Positions 47,331 through 56,412 of a stretch of 64,000 nt of DNA are shown here, in pieces. The notes under the pieces were generated by a model. The model saw only the letters and a program-made list of their open reading frames with translations, made no database searches and was not told where the DNA came from. Source of the stretch: Paraferrimonas sp. SM1919 (lineage in GTDB: Bacteria > Pseudomonadota > Gammaproteobacteria > Enterobacterales > Shewanellaceae); assembly GCF_010993985.1 (NCBI RefSeq), contig NZ_WINH01000016.1:39011-103010 (forward strand), read 5' to 3'. Every line of letters begins with the position of its first letter. Position 1 is the stretch's first letter. The position numbers and the translations under genes were made by a program.

Positions 47331-47867
47331 ATGAGTAAATGGATTTTAAAGCTGCTCGGCTGGCAGATACAAGGTCAACCTAGTACCACAAAATATGTCA
47401 TGATTTTAGCCCCCCATACCAGTAACTGGGACTTTATCATTGGTATTTTGGCTCGCAATGCGGTTGACCCGAGCATCAAATACATGGGTAAATCTCAGTT
47501 GTTTAAAGCCCCTTGGGGCTGGTTATTTAGAGCCCTCGGTGGCATACCCGTGTATCGCGATAGCCATAACAATATGGTGCAACAAATCGCCGAGCGCTTT
47601 AATCGCCAGAGTGACTTCAAAGTAGTGATGGCGCCTGAGGGTACTCGCAGCCCCGTTACTAAGTGGAAAATGGGCTTTTATCATATTGCTAAACAGGCTC
47701 AAGTGCCTATTTTAGCGGTAGGATTAGACTACCAAAACAAAACCATTTCGATAAAAACTGAACAACACACCAGTGACGATATGGCAGCAGATTGTCAGCA
47801 GTTACTTGCCTTCTACCAGGGTATAGCAGGCAAGTACCCTAAAGCTTTGCCTAAGTCATTGACTTAA
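47331..47867 (+). CDS. Short PlsC-like acyltransferase
   Basis: A 178-residue lysophospholipid acyltransferase-type protein. The catalytic HX4D is in APHTSNWDF and the glycerol-phosphate motif is APEGTRS. It lacks a transmembrane anchor and is closer to the short 1-acylglycerol-3-phosphate acyltransferase-like family than to the YihG group. The ATG at 47331 has AAAGGAAA upstream and is preferred over one 21 bases earlier. Its 3' end overlaps the convergent MscS gene by 17 bases. Confidence 0.82.
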   Translation: MSKWILKLLGWQIQGQPSTTKYVMILAPHTSNWDFIIGILARNAVDPSIKYMGKSQLFKAPWGWLFRALGGIPVYRDSHNNMVQQIAERFNRQSDFKVVMAPEGTRSPVTKWKMGFYHIAKQAQVPILAVGLDYQNKTISIKTEQHTSDDMAADCQQLLAFYQGIAGKYPKALPKSLT

Positions 47868-49071
47868 AGCTGGAATCACTAGGGCGTTGATACGCTCTAA
47901 GGCCAAACTCCGGTAACACCGCGAAGATATGATCGAAAATATCCGCCTGAATGGCCTCATACTGGGGCCAGCGTATGTCATTACAGAATACATATATCTC
48001 TAACGGCACTCCCAACTCTGAAGAAGGTAACTGTCTGACAATAAAGGTCATATCTTGGCGAATGTTTGGATTAGCCTTTAAATAATTAACCAGATAGGCA
48101 CGAAACGTACCTAAGTTGGTCAAACGCCTTCTTCTGGGATCCGATTGTTGCAATTCTAATTCTTGAATTTTGTCATCCAAGTATCTGGTTAGAAGAGGGT
48201 TACCTTTTAATTGCTGTAGCCATTGAGCATCAAGAAAGCATACAGAGGATATATCAATATGCACGGCACGCTTAATACGACGTCCCCCTGCTTGAGTCAT
48301 CCCTTGCCAATTTTTAAATGCGTCAGAGACAAGTGCATAAGCAGGGATCATCGAAACGGTTTTGTCCCAATTTCTCACCTTTACTGTCGTTAAGGTCACT
48401 TCTTCAACTTCACCATCAGCGCCATACTTTGGCATTTCAATCCAGTCACCACGACTCACCATGGCGTTGGCGGTTAGTTGCACTCCTGCAACAAAGCCTA
48501 AAATCGTATCTTTAAAAATTAACAACACTAAACCAGTCGCCACACCCAAGCCACTTAAGAAGTATATGGGCGACTTATTCGTTAATAATGAAATCACCAA
48601 AATAGCGCTAACAAAAAATAGGAACAGCTTCGTAAGCTGGACCACGCTCTTGATAGGTAATTTTTTACCGACAGGATCGCTATCTGCTATGTCGTTTATC
48701 GCGGTTAATAAGCTAAAAACAACTCGAGTCAGTTGTATCACTATCAACAACTCTAAAACCTTTGCCAACAGACTCTCAAAAGGATTGCTATCAACATATA
48801 ATATTGGCAGGGTGATGTACGCCACCCCCCAAAACACTACTATTGCTAGCTTTTCCAGTGTTTTGTTCGCGATTAAATGGTCATCCCAATCGGTTTTTGA
48901 TGCCAGTATTAACTTATGTAGCGATGGCACCATAACCATACGAGCAAGCAGGTACCCCAGTAAAGTGACAATTAAAATAATCAGTAAACCTGCTAAAGAA
49001 CCCTCTTGAAGTTGCTGTTCCGCCCCTAAGGATTTTAAAATTTGCAGTAAATTTTCACGAAAAAATTCCAT
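47851..49071 (-). CDS. YbdG-type mechanosensitive channel
   Basis: A 406-residue MscS-family channel of the YbdG/MscM subgroup. It has five hydrophobic segments at about 26-50, 72-92, 100-125, 147-165 and 167-200. The pore-lining MscS helix is followed by the beta domain (RGDWIEMPKYGADGEVEEVTLTTVKVRNWDKT), and a cytoplasmic cage domain makes up the rest. Such channels open on hypo-osmotic shock. The ~65-residue insertion near 280-340 is typical of YbdG. It stands alone on the minus strand. Confidence 0.85.
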   Translation of the reverse strand: MEFFRENLLQILKSLGAEQQLQEGSLAGLLIILIVTLLGYLLARMVMVPSLHKLILASKTDWDDHLIANKTLEKLAIVVFWGVAYITLPILYVDSNPFESLLAKVLELLIVIQLTRVVFSLLTAINDIADSDPVGKKLPIKSVVQLTKLFLFFVSAILVISLLTNKSPIYFLSGLGVATGLVLLIFKDTILGFVAGVQLTANAMVSRGDWIEMPKYGADGEVEEVTLTTVKVRNWDKTVSMIPAYALVSDAFKNWQGMTQAGGRRIKRAVHIDISSVCFLDAQWLQQLKGNPLLTRYLDDKIQELELQQSDPRRRRLTNLGTFRAYLVNYLKANPNIRQDMTFIVRQLPSSELGVPLEIYVFCNDIRWPQYEAIQADIFDHIFAVLPEFGLRAYQRPSDSSFKSMT

Positions 49072-49201
49072 AATAAAGCATCCTAATCCTTACAAAATTG
49101 TTATCAAGCTCACAGAACAGTCAGCCAACGCTCAAATATCGCCACTATCATCTATTCTATAGTGCAAAATACCACCTAAATTTTCCATTAAGTAGTCATT
49201 T

Positions 49202-49741
49202 ATGTGTTGCCGTCTTGTTTATTTGTTACTTACTTTTGTGAGTTTTTCTAGCTGCGCCCAAATTGCTAACAGTAGCGTTAAAAACAAACCCTATACTTTA
49301 CTCACTTTAGACATATATCCAAATGAAAATCAAATGCTTGGATTTACTCTGGCACCTTATCATTTTGATCAAAATTATGATAATTGGGGTTACTATATTG
49401 GCTTTGCTCGCGGCAAAACCGAAGAAGTAAAAAACCTAGGACAACACCAAAGTGGTGAGTCTCAACATTATCGCTATCGTTTCGGTTTAAGCTATAGCCT
49501 GACCAATAACATCAGTATTTATGGGGGAGCCATCAGTGATACCCGTGAGTTAGATATAAAAACTCGAATCGCCCCCTTTATGGTAGACGCAAGCCCCATA
49601 GAAGTCAGTAAAAATGATAAAGATACCCAGTGGGGTGGAGAAATCGGAGCCCGCATCGCTCTCGATTTTGGCTTAGCGGTATCCATTGGCTACAACAGCA
49701 TTTCTAATGGAGTGATCGGTGGTATTGGTTTTCGTTTTTAG
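49202..49741 (+). CDS. Small outer-membrane barrel-like protein
   Basis: A 179-residue exported protein of unknown function. The signal sequence (1 to about 19) ends FSSCAQ, so either signal peptidase I cleavage or lipidation of Cys18 is possible. The mature part shows alternating aromatic/polar strands and a C-terminal Phe (GIGFRF), as in eight-stranded outer-membrane barrels. No family is recognised. It is followed 45 bases later by a thioesterase gene. Confidence 0.6.
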   Translation: MCCRLVYLLLTFVSFSSCAQIANSSVKNKPYTLLTLDIYPNENQMLGFTLAPYHFDQNYDNWGYYIGFARGKTEEVKNLGQHQSGESQHYRYRFGLSYSLTNNISIYGGAISDTRELDIKTRIAPFMVDASPIEVSKNDKDTQWGGEIGARIALDFGLAVSIGYNSISNGVIGGIGFRF

Positions 49742-49785
49742 GTAGCATCAAAATCTGTTAACTCTCTATATTACAAGGAAGTTCA

Positions 49786-50235
49786 ATGATTTGGTTTAAA
49801 CGTCCCACTCTAGAAGTTTGTCAAATGCTTGATAAAGGCTTTACTGGCAAAGGCACCTTAATGGAAACCATGGGCATTAAAGTCACCGAAATAGGTGATG
49901 ATTATATCACTGCCACCATGCCTGCTATTCCGGCTCATCATAACCCTATCGGCATGGTTCACGGGGGGGCCAATGTGGTACTCGCAGAAACCGTGGCCAG
50001 CTATGCCGCCAACTTTGTGGTGGATACCGACAAATACTTTTGTGTTGGTCAAGAAATCTCAGCCAGTCACCTAAAAGCTTCTCGTAATGGCGAGTTGATT
50101 GCCACCGCTCGCCCGTTACATATCGGCAAGCGCAGCTCGGTTTGGGATATCGAAATTAAAAACAGCGCCGGCCAACTATGCTGCAGCAGCAGAATGACTG
50201 CCGCCGTAGTCGAGAAGAAAGCTAATTTTGCTTAA
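49786..50235 (+). CDS. Hotdog-fold thioesterase (PaaI/YdiI type)
   Basis: A 149-residue single-domain hotdog thioesterase. The motif HHNPIGMVHGGANVVLAET carries the conserved H-G-G turn and Glu of the PaaI/YdiI group, which hydrolyses acyl- or aryl-CoA. The second half has GKRSSVWDIEI and the strand CCSSRMTAAVV. The substrate is not deducible. The ATG follows AAGGAAG at good spacing. Its 3' end overlaps the convergent phosphodiesterase by 14 bases. Confidence 0.85.
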   Translation: MIWFKRPTLEVCQMLDKGFTGKGTLMETMGIKVTEIGDDYITATMPAIPAHHNPIGMVHGGANVVLAETVASYAANFVVDTDKYFCVGQEISASHLKASRNGELIATARPLHIGKRSSVWDIEIKNSAGQLCCSSRMTAAVVEKKANFA

Positions 50236-51421
50236 TTAGCGGCTGTAGCACTTCCAGTTTGCCATCAATTTGATGTTCAATCTTTAGACCCAATAATTCA
50301 GCGAGCATTGGGTATACGTGAATATTAAGGGCCTCTTTTACAGTTTTATCTGAGAAATTTGGCCCTCTCGCCATCAGCATAGTGGCCATTTCAGGCACAT
50401 GATCAACATGATAACCATGCTCCCCTTTGGATGGCGGACGATAGCCAGTAAAGCCTAAATACAGGCTTTCTGTTTTAATCAGCACATCACCAATAGCAGG
50501 GATATCAGAGTAATGCAGCGAAGCGGGAATATCTTCACGAGCCAGCGCCTGTAAACCTTCAACCCCAGCTAACGTCTGCAATAACGCTTTTATATCAGCC
50601 TGCTTATCCATCCCTTGGTGATAAACATTAATAAAAGGCCCTGAACCGACAAACTTGAACTGAGCTTTTACATGTTTGGGGATGAAACCATCTAAATTGA
50701 GTAATTCAAACTGACTGCTATCAACCATGCCATGATCAGAAGTAATGATCAGGTTAACTTCAATCCCCTTGGCTTTGAGTAAAGCATCAAGCTTAGCGAT
50801 AGCCGCATCTACCTTATGCACAGCTTGGCGCGTCTCAGCTGCGCTAGGGCCAAATTTATGCCCCGCACTATCAACCTCGTGAAAATACAAGGCAACAAAT
50901 TCGGTCGTATTTGGTGTACTCAGCCAATCCACCACCTGATTAATACGCTGTTCAAAATCTTGATGATGCACATAGGCTTTAAATTCAGTTGGCCGCTGGC
51001 CTGCAATTAAAGCTTCGGAACCCGGCCAAAAATAGATCGCCGTCTTTTTGCCTTGGGATTCAGCCAGCGACCAAATCGGTACCCCCTGATAAAAGCGACC
51101 ATCAGTCACGGCGGATTTATCTGAAATTTTGTAGTGTTTTTCAAGTGTTGGCGAATAAAAGCGATTGGCAATAATGCCGTGATGATCGGCATATAAACCG
51201 GTGACCAAACTCAAGTGATTAGGAAAAGTTTTACTTGGGTAAATCGGCTTTAAGCGCTCAACTTTAGCGGCCCCATCGGCGAATTCATTTAACCATTTAG
51301 GTTTATGCAATTGATTGTAATCATAGCGATAACCATCGATTGATATCATCACAATGGGCGCTGATATACTTATAAAGCTCGTTATTGCCAGAGCAAGCAG
51401 GAGGGCAGTCCTGATTATCAT
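50222..51421 (-). CDS. Exported nucleotide pyrophosphatase/phosphodiesterase (ENPP-type)
   Basis: A 399-residue alkaline-phosphatase-superfamily enzyme. A signal peptide (1 to about 20) is followed by VMISIDGYRYDY (first metal Asp) and IYPSKTFPNHLSLVTG (Thr nucleophile). The later metal ligands LIITSDHGM and the C-terminal GEHGYHVDH block are present. It should hydrolyse phosphodiesters, such as nucleotides or nucleotide sugars, in the periplasm. The ATG at 51421 is preferred; GGAAAG lies just ahead of it. Confidence 0.86.
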   Translation of the reverse strand: MIIRTALLLALAITSFISISAPIVMISIDGYRYDYNQLHKPKWLNEFADGAAKVERLKPIYPSKTFPNHLSLVTGLYADHHGIIANRFYSPTLEKHYKISDKSAVTDGRFYQGVPIWSLAESQGKKTAIYFWPGSEALIAGQRPTEFKAYVHHQDFEQRINQVVDWLSTPNTTEFVALYFHEVDSAGHKFGPSAAETRQAVHKVDAAIAKLDALLKAKGIEVNLIITSDHGMVDSSQFELLNLDGFIPKHVKAQFKFVGSGPFINVYHQGMDKQADIKALLQTLAGVEGLQALAREDIPASLHYSDIPAIGDVLIKTESLYLGFTGYRPPSKGEHGYHVDHVPEMATMLMARGPNFSDKTVKEALNIHVYPMLAELLGLKIEHQIDGKLEVLQPLIKQN

Positions 51422-51551
51422 GATTCTTTCCATAAAACATTTTTGCTGATTTTACTCATCATAACAGCGAAACATGACATAAAAAAAACCATCTAGTACA
51501 TTTTTCTTACATATTAATATTGACCGACCAAGGAGCGTTGCTGTTAAGCTT

Positions 51552-53036
51552 ATGTTTTTAATTAGCAGCACGGACAGCAATATGCCCTTAAAAAGATGTA
51601 TTCAAAGCAGTATGTTAGCCGCAACGATAACATTGAGTTTATCCGCACACTCTAGCAATATGGAAGATTGTTACTTAAACGGTTTAAGTGACAAGATTCA
51701 ATGTGGCTCTTTAGCCCTTCCCAAAGATTACCAAGATCCAAGCCTAGGCACCCTAGACATTCATTTTAGCGTTATCCCCGCCACCAAAAAGGTACCAGGT
51801 AATGCACCACTTGTCGCGATTTCAGGTGGTCCAGGTCAATCCGCGATTGAAAGTGGTGCTATGTTTGAGCGTACCTTTAATCGTGTTCGCCAACAGCATG
51901 ACATTTTATTAATTGACCAAAGGGGAACGGGTAAGTCGAGCCCATTACAATGCCAGCAACCTGACTTTGCGGAAACCTTAGCTCAGGATGATACCAAGCT
52001 AGATATCCATGCTGAAATGCAAGCCTGTTTTGAACAACTCCCCGAGCATCCTAAGTACTTTTCTAGTTATGCCGCCACCCAAGACCTGGAAGCCATTCGT
52101 AAGCATTTAGGCTACGACAAGCTGCATTTATACGGCATTTCCTATGGCACCCGTATGGCGCAAATGTACAGCCAGTACTACCCGCAAAATGTGGTCACCC
52201 AAACCTTAGATGGAGTCGTACCACCTCAGATCAATGTTATGGATGTCAATTTGGCGGTGGACCGCGCACTAGACAAACTCATTGAAGACTGCCAAGGGAT
52301 CAGCGGCTGCCAATCGCAATTTGGTGATATTAAATCTCGCCTACATACGCTGGTTGCCAAGCTCAAACAGCAACCTATTCATACTAGGGTTGCCCATCCA
52401 AGTACAGGCCAAATCGTCCCTATGCTATTAACCCCAAGTAAGTTTTTAGGCTCATTGAGAATGGCATTATATTCTCCCCAGTCTAAACAGCTTATTCCCT
52501 ACTTAATCAGTCAAACCGAACAGGGGAATTACCAGCCATTATTGGGGGTGATGAGCCTATTTAGCGATGGAGCAGGAATAAGTATGGGTATGCACTTTGC
52601 CATTGTTTGTGGGGAAGATTATCCGCGCCTAACCAAGCAAGAAAAAGCTTCTATGCAACAATCGCTCATTGGTGCTGATATGCTTAACACCATCAGCAAC
52701 GCCTGTGATATTTGGCAAGTCCCTGATAACACCGCCACATTAGGTGGAGCACCACAGCACGATATCCCAACTCTGTTATTATCGGGCGACAAAGACCCAG
52801 CTACGCCACCAGCATGGGGCGATATTGCTATGGAAAAACTCACCAATGCTCGCCATTTAGTCGCCGCCCACGGCACCCACGGCATTGCCCAACAATCCTG
52901 CGGCAATAAGCTGATTGCACAGTTTATCCAAAACAAAGATGCCAACGCTCTAGAGGCAGCATGTTTAGACACCCTGACCTCTGAATTCTTTAAAGATGCC
53001 AACTCTCTCGCCAGCCATGACAAGGAGTCTAAATAA
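51552..53036 (+). CDS. Secreted TAP-like peptidase (alpha/beta hydrolase)
   Basis: A 494-residue alpha/beta hydrolase of the tripeptidyl/prolyl aminopeptidase type. The oxyanion segment AISGGPGQSA, DQRGTGKSS, the nucleophile elbow YGISYGTRMA and the C-terminal TAP-like lid with GDKDPATPP and HGTHG complete the triad. A signal peptide is predicted. ATG codons at 51552 and 51582 both allow it, and the start is uncertain since AAGGAG at 51530 is rather far. Its TAA overlaps the ATG of the ABC ATPase gene, so peptidase and exporter are coupled. Confidence 0.82.
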   Translation: MFLISSTDSNMPLKRCIQSSMLAATITLSLSAHSSNMEDCYLNGLSDKIQCGSLALPKDYQDPSLGTLDIHFSVIPATKKVPGNAPLVAISGGPGQSAIESGAMFERTFNRVRQQHDILLIDQRGTGKSSPLQCQQPDFAETLAQDDTKLDIHAEMQACFEQLPEHPKYFSSYAATQDLEAIRKHLGYDKLHLYGISYGTRMAQMYSQYYPQNVVTQTLDGVVPPQINVMDVNLAVDRALDKLIEDCQGISGCQSQFGDIKSRLHTLVAKLKQQPIHTRVAHPSTGQIVPMLLTPSKFLGSLRMALYSPQSKQLIPYLISQTEQGNYQPLLGVMSLFSDGAGISMGMHFAIVCGEDYPRLTKQEKASMQQSLIGADMLNTISNACDIWQVPDNTATLGGAPQHDIPTLLLSGDKDPATPPAWGDIAMEKLTNARHLVAAHGTHGIAQQSCGNKLIAQFIQNKDANALEAACLDTLTSEFFKDANSLASHDKESK

Positions 53037-53770
53037 TGATCGAAGTAAAAGACTTACATAAAACCATCGGCAAGGTGGATGCCTTAAATGGCTTATCCTT
53101 TTCCGCTCAAAATGGCACCATTACTGGTTTGCTAGGCCCTAATGGTGCAGGCAAGACCACCTGCTTACGAACCATGTTTAACCTGTTAAAAGCAGATAAA
53201 GGCCAAGTCCTTATTGATGGCATTGATAGTGCTAAAGACCCGGTAAATGCCAAAAAGCAACTGGGACTATTCCCCGATCCTTTCGGCCTTTATGAACGTC
53301 TCACCCCAAGACAATATATCGAGTTTTTTGCCGAGCTTAACGGCCTGTCATCTAAGGATGCCAAACAAGCAACCATTGACGTGATTGCCAGCCTCAAACT
53401 AGAAGATATCAGCGATCGTCCTTGCAAAGGCTTCTCCCAAGGCCAGCGCATGAAAACCGCTCTGGCTGGTGCGATTGTTCATAAACCGCAAAATATCATA
53501 TTAGATGAACCGAGTCGTGGTCTGGATGTGATGAGCACCCGCACCCTCAGGGCGACACTCACCGCCCTCAAAGAGCAAGGTCACTGTGTGCTGTTTTCCA
53601 GTCATGTCATGCAAGAAGTTGCCGCGGTGTGCGATCAAGTAGTGGTAATGGCGAAGGGCAAAGTGGTGGCCATTGGCAGCCCACAACAGCTTTGCCAGCA
53701 AACCGGAGAAAGCAGTTTAGAAGAAGCCTTTATAAAGTTAATCGGCTCAGACGAAGGGATTGCAGCATAA
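53036..53770 (+). CDS. NatA-like ABC transporter ATPase
   Basis: A 244-residue ABC ATPase. Walker A is GPNGAGKTT, the signature is FSQGQRMKTALA (LSGGQ variant), Walker B is IILDEPSRGLD and the switch His is in SSHVMQ. The NatA-like type usually pairs with an ABC-2 permease. The neighbours on both sides are joined by one-base TAATG overlaps. NatA of Bacillus exports Na+, but that substrate should not be carried over. Confidence 0.88.
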   Translation: MIEVKDLHKTIGKVDALNGLSFSAQNGTITGLLGPNGAGKTTCLRTMFNLLKADKGQVLIDGIDSAKDPVNAKKQLGLFPDPFGLYERLTPRQYIEFFAELNGLSSKDAKQATIDVIASLKLEDISDRPCKGFSQGQRMKTALAGAIVHKPQNIILDEPSRGLDVMSTRTLRATLTALKEQGHCVLFSSHVMQEVAAVCDQVVVMAKGKVVAIGSPQQLCQQTGESSLEEAFIKLIGSDEGIAA

Positions 53771-54906
53771 TGAAACAAACATGGACGCTAGTAAAAAAAG
53801 AAATCTTAGATGCCCGCAAAGACAAACGCTCTTTAATGGCCGCTTTGTATTACGCCTTTGGCTCACCAATCATTTTTGCGCTGTTGATGGTCTTCATGAT
53901 TGATAAGTTTAGCTCTCCCGATGCGCTTTATATCGACATGCAGGGCCAAGAGTATGCCCCTGAGGTGGTGTCATACTTGGCCACCGAAGATATTTTTCCT
54001 AAAGAAGAGGGTAAACCAGGCAAAGACATTACATTGATATTCAGCGAAGATCACGCCGAGAACTTAAGTCTAGGAAAGCCCAGTAAAATCATTATTCAAG
54101 TTGATGAATCTGAAAATGATTTAAAAAGCAGCCACCGCCGTATCGAGCTCAATTTACAGAGATACAGCCAGCAAATTGCTGGATTAAGGTTAATCAACCG
54201 TGGCGTCAACCCACAGTTGCTGAGACCATTACAGGTGCACACCCAAGATACCGCCGCACCTTCTGCCAAGGGCGCGTTTATGGTGTCGATGGTGGCCTTT
54301 ATGATCCTTTATAGTGTGTTTGTGTCTGGCATGAACCTCGCCATCGATACCAGTGCCGGTGAGCGTGAACGCAACTCTTTAGCATTACTGTTATGCCAAC
54401 CAATCTCTAGTTTGCAAATCGTACTGTCTAAGGTATTTACTGTGTGCTTACTCAGTTGGATAGGGGTGATTCTCACCTTAGCGATATCCAAAATTGCCAT
54501 GGGCTATGTGCCTTGGCATGAATTTGGAACCAACTTGAATATTGATGCCCAGTTTATTGCTATCGCGATTTTAGTGAGCATTCCTAACGCCGTGCTGGCC
54601 GCCAGTATGATGATATTTGTGGCGTTTATGGCTAAGTCATTTAAGGAAGCCCAAAGCTATTTGGCATTTGTGATGATGGTGCCAGGCATGTTGGCCATGG
54701 CCTCGGCCTATGGGTTTGGCGAAGATAACCTAAAATGGCTGCCAGTATCCGGCCAGCATCTTGCATTAATGGATTATGTTAAGCAGCAACCCGCCGATTG
54801 GATGCCAATTTTCAGCAGCAACCTAGGCGCACTAGCCATTGCAGCAATATTAATTTTAGCAGTGAGTAAAATGCTAAAAAGTGAAAAGGTGGTGTTCGGT
54901 CTGTAG
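53770..54906 (+). CDS. NatB-like ABC-2 permease
   Basis: A 378-residue ABC-2 type permease. One N-terminal helix (about 26-44) is followed by a large extracytoplasmic domain of about 130 residues. Five or six helices then follow, with the NatB signature SAGERERNSLALLL at about 190-205. The ATG at 53770 overlaps the ATPase stop by one base and is preferred to an in-frame upstream ATG within the ATPase gene. The transporter's substrate is unknown. A peptide processed by the upstream peptidase is one possibility. Confidence 0.83.
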   Translation: MKQTWTLVKKEILDARKDKRSLMAALYYAFGSPIIFALLMVFMIDKFSSPDALYIDMQGQEYAPEVVSYLATEDIFPKEEGKPGKDITLIFSEDHAENLSLGKPSKIIIQVDESENDLKSSHRRIELNLQRYSQQIAGLRLINRGVNPQLLRPLQVHTQDTAAPSAKGAFMVSMVAFMILYSVFVSGMNLAIDTSAGERERNSLALLLCQPISSLQIVLSKVFTVCLLSWIGVILTLAISKIAMGYVPWHEFGTNLNIDAQFIAIAILVSIPNAVLAASMMIFVAFMAKSFKEAQSYLAFVMMVPGMLAMASAYGFGEDNLKWLPVSGQHLALMDYVKQQPADWMPIFSSNLGALAIAAILILAVSKMLKSEKVVFGL

Positions 54907-54922
54907 CGGTTAGTAGAAAGCT

Positions 54923-54946
54923 AAAGCCCTAGTCAGCTAGGGCTTT
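54923..54946. terminator. Hairpin shared by natB-like and GNAT gene ends
   Basis: AAAGCCCTAG pairs perfectly with CTAGGGCTTT around a four-base loop. The GNAT stop codon (54929-54931) lies in the stem, and either strand could use it. T-runs are short, so termination is probable rather than certain. Confidence 0.6.
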
Positions 54947-55357
54947 GCTGATCTTAATATGTGGCCCTACACCAGCAATATCAAACACCTCTGATGCCTG
55001 GCTATAACCTAATTTAAAATAGAATCGGGCCGCGCCAGTTCGAGCATTGGCCCATAACAAGTCCGTCAACTTAGCGGCTTGCTGCTCAACTTGGATTAAC
55101 AACTTAGCCCCTAGGCCTAGCCCTTGGTAATGTTCTAAAACCGCCATTCCCCGCAGCTGCAATCCGGCTTTGCCCTCTAACTTAGCCTGATACAAAGAAG
55201 CAATGGCCACCACTTCTCCCTCATCAATCAGACCAAAGTGATGGGTCGTCGCTAAATCATCCCCCTCAAACATACAGCTCTCAATAGCAAGCCCTGGGCG
55301 CAGTACCGCCGAGCGCACTGGGTACGTTTGATGTGGACTAAGTTTACTAAATTCCAT
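54929..55357 (-). CDS. GNAT-family N-acetyltransferase
   Basis: A 142-residue GNAT protein. The acetyl-CoA-binding motif A reads LRGMAVLEHYQGLGLGAKLL (Q-x-x-G-x-G/A), and a late strand A-R-x-F-Y-x-x-L-G-Y completes the fold. The substrate is unknown. It resembles the ElaA-like small acetyltransferases. It is convergent with the ABC permease gene, with the 3' end in a shared hairpin. Confidence 0.82.
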   Translation of the reverse strand: MEFSKLSPHQTYPVRSAVLRPGLAIESCMFEGDDLATTHHFGLIDEGEVVAIASLYQAKLEGKAGLQLRGMAVLEHYQGLGLGAKLLIQVEQQAAKLTDLLWANARTGAARFYFKLGYSQASEVFDIAGVGPHIKISKALAD

Positions 55358-55437
55358 AGAAAATCACGTTCAAAATAAAAAGGTCAGCCTATCTTTTCAG
55401 CCTTTGAAGTGCGACTGATTTATTGCCGCAGTAAAGC

Positions 55438-55833
55438 TTAGTGCTCCCTAGTATTCACCGTTAAAATAGGAAAATCACTCTGGCCAAAGTCGGCGGTCAA
55501 AGTTAGCGTTTGGCCACCTTCAAAATTTAGCTTCGTCAGTTCGGGAAAGACTCTAGAGCCATCTGCTAATGTTGCTAGTAAATGCTCTGCTTGAAGACTA
55601 CGCCTACCCGCGGCATGATTAGTTAGCGTAATCACGGCCTGTCGCAAACCTGTCTCACTGCTCATTAACACAAAATGTTCAATTTTAAAATCACTCACTT
55701 CAGCATAGATTTTATCTTCATTTTTAAAAGCTAACTCTAAGTTTGTCGGAATATATCTATCTACACTGTAAACTTCTTCTGCAGTAGCAGTCGTCATACC
55801 CCACAGCAACATGCTCAGGTATATTGGTTTCAT
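55438..55833 (-). CDS. Exported protein of unknown function
   Basis: A 131-residue protein with a signal peptide (1 to about 18, cut near TATA|EE) and a mostly beta-strand mature domain of about 110 residues. No family is recognised. It sits alone on the minus strand between the acetyltransferase and two tiny membrane-protein genes. A ribosome site AGGATG lies before the ATG. Base use resembles its neighbours. Confidence 0.55.
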   Translation of the reverse strand: MKPIYLSMLLWGMTTATAEEVYSVDRYIPTNLELAFKNEDKIYAEVSDFKIEHFVLMSSETGLRQAVITLTNHAAGRRSLQAEHLLATLADGSRVFPELTKLNFEGGQTLTLTADFGQSDFPILTVNTREH

Positions 55834-55904
55834 AATAGCATCCTTGATTAAAACAGATTGAATATTGTACAGTTAACAATGATTTAACTTATCATAAAGG
55901 AATA

Positions 55905-56111
55905 ATGATGAACATTAACGCAACCCTGTTCGGTCAAATAGCGCTTGTATGGATGATAATTGCTACTGTCATTGTTGGTTATCTAGCCTGGAAGAAAACA
56001 GATACGCCTGTAATAGTGACTCTTGTTGGCGCATTGCTTAATTTAATCCCAGTATTAGGGTTAATCTTTATGGGTTACCTTGCACTAAAACAACCTCCTA
56101 AAACAAATTAA
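55905..56111 (+). CDS. Tiny two-helix membrane protein, copy 1
   Basis: A 68-residue protein of two hydrophobic helices (about 8-28 and 37-60) joined by a WKKTD turn, ending in a short polar tail (ALKQPPKTN). AAAGGAA lies before two adjacent ATG codons (55905, 55908). It is followed by a similar gene 68 bases later; the shared pattern is V(V/L)GALLNLIPVLGLI against VVGAAAAFIPFSVLI and a K-Q-P or Q-K-P close. No family is recognised. Confidence 0.65.
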   Translation: MMNINATLFGQIALVWMIIATVIVGYLAWKKTDTPVIVTLVGALLNLIPVLGLIFMGYLALKQPPKTN

Positions 56112-56179
56112 ATTCACTTTAACACTGGGTCGCTTGTCTGTTATTAATGGTTAAAAATAATAATAAGCAAGGATAAGCG

Positions 56180-56404
56180 ATGATATTTGAACAATATTCT
56201 TTTGAAATAATCTTTAGTCTATGGGTGCTATTTTCTGCAGTGCTATTTGGCATTTTAGGGGCTAAGAAAAATTACAATCCTGTGCTAATGTCAGTCGTTG
56301 GCGCTGCTGCAGCCTTTATCCCCTTCAGCGTATTAATTATTGCGGGCATTCTAATCGTTCAAAAACCTGCCAAAGGTCAGCTTGCATCGGCAAGCCAACC
56401 TTGA
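56180..56404 (+). CDS. Tiny two-helix membrane protein, copy 2
   Basis: A 74-residue relative of the preceding gene with the same two-helix layout: a helix, an AKKNYNP turn, and the helix with VVGAAAAFIPFSVLI. It ends VQKPAKGQLASASQP. AGGA precedes the ATG. The stop lies eight bases from the convergent Lpd-like gene. Function is unknown; tiny proteins of this type often modulate a larger membrane complex, but nothing here shows a partner. Confidence 0.65.
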   Translation: MIFEQYSFEIIFSLWVLFSAVLFGILGAKKNYNPVLMSVVGAAAAFIPFSVLIIAGILIVQKPAKGQLASASQP

Positions 56405-56412
56405 AGTCATAT

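Noticed and set aside
48362..49009. 215-codon plus-strand ORF antisense to the MscS gene
   Set aside because: The opposite strand encodes a complete MscS channel with clear motifs; this frame has low-complexity composition and no ribosome site.
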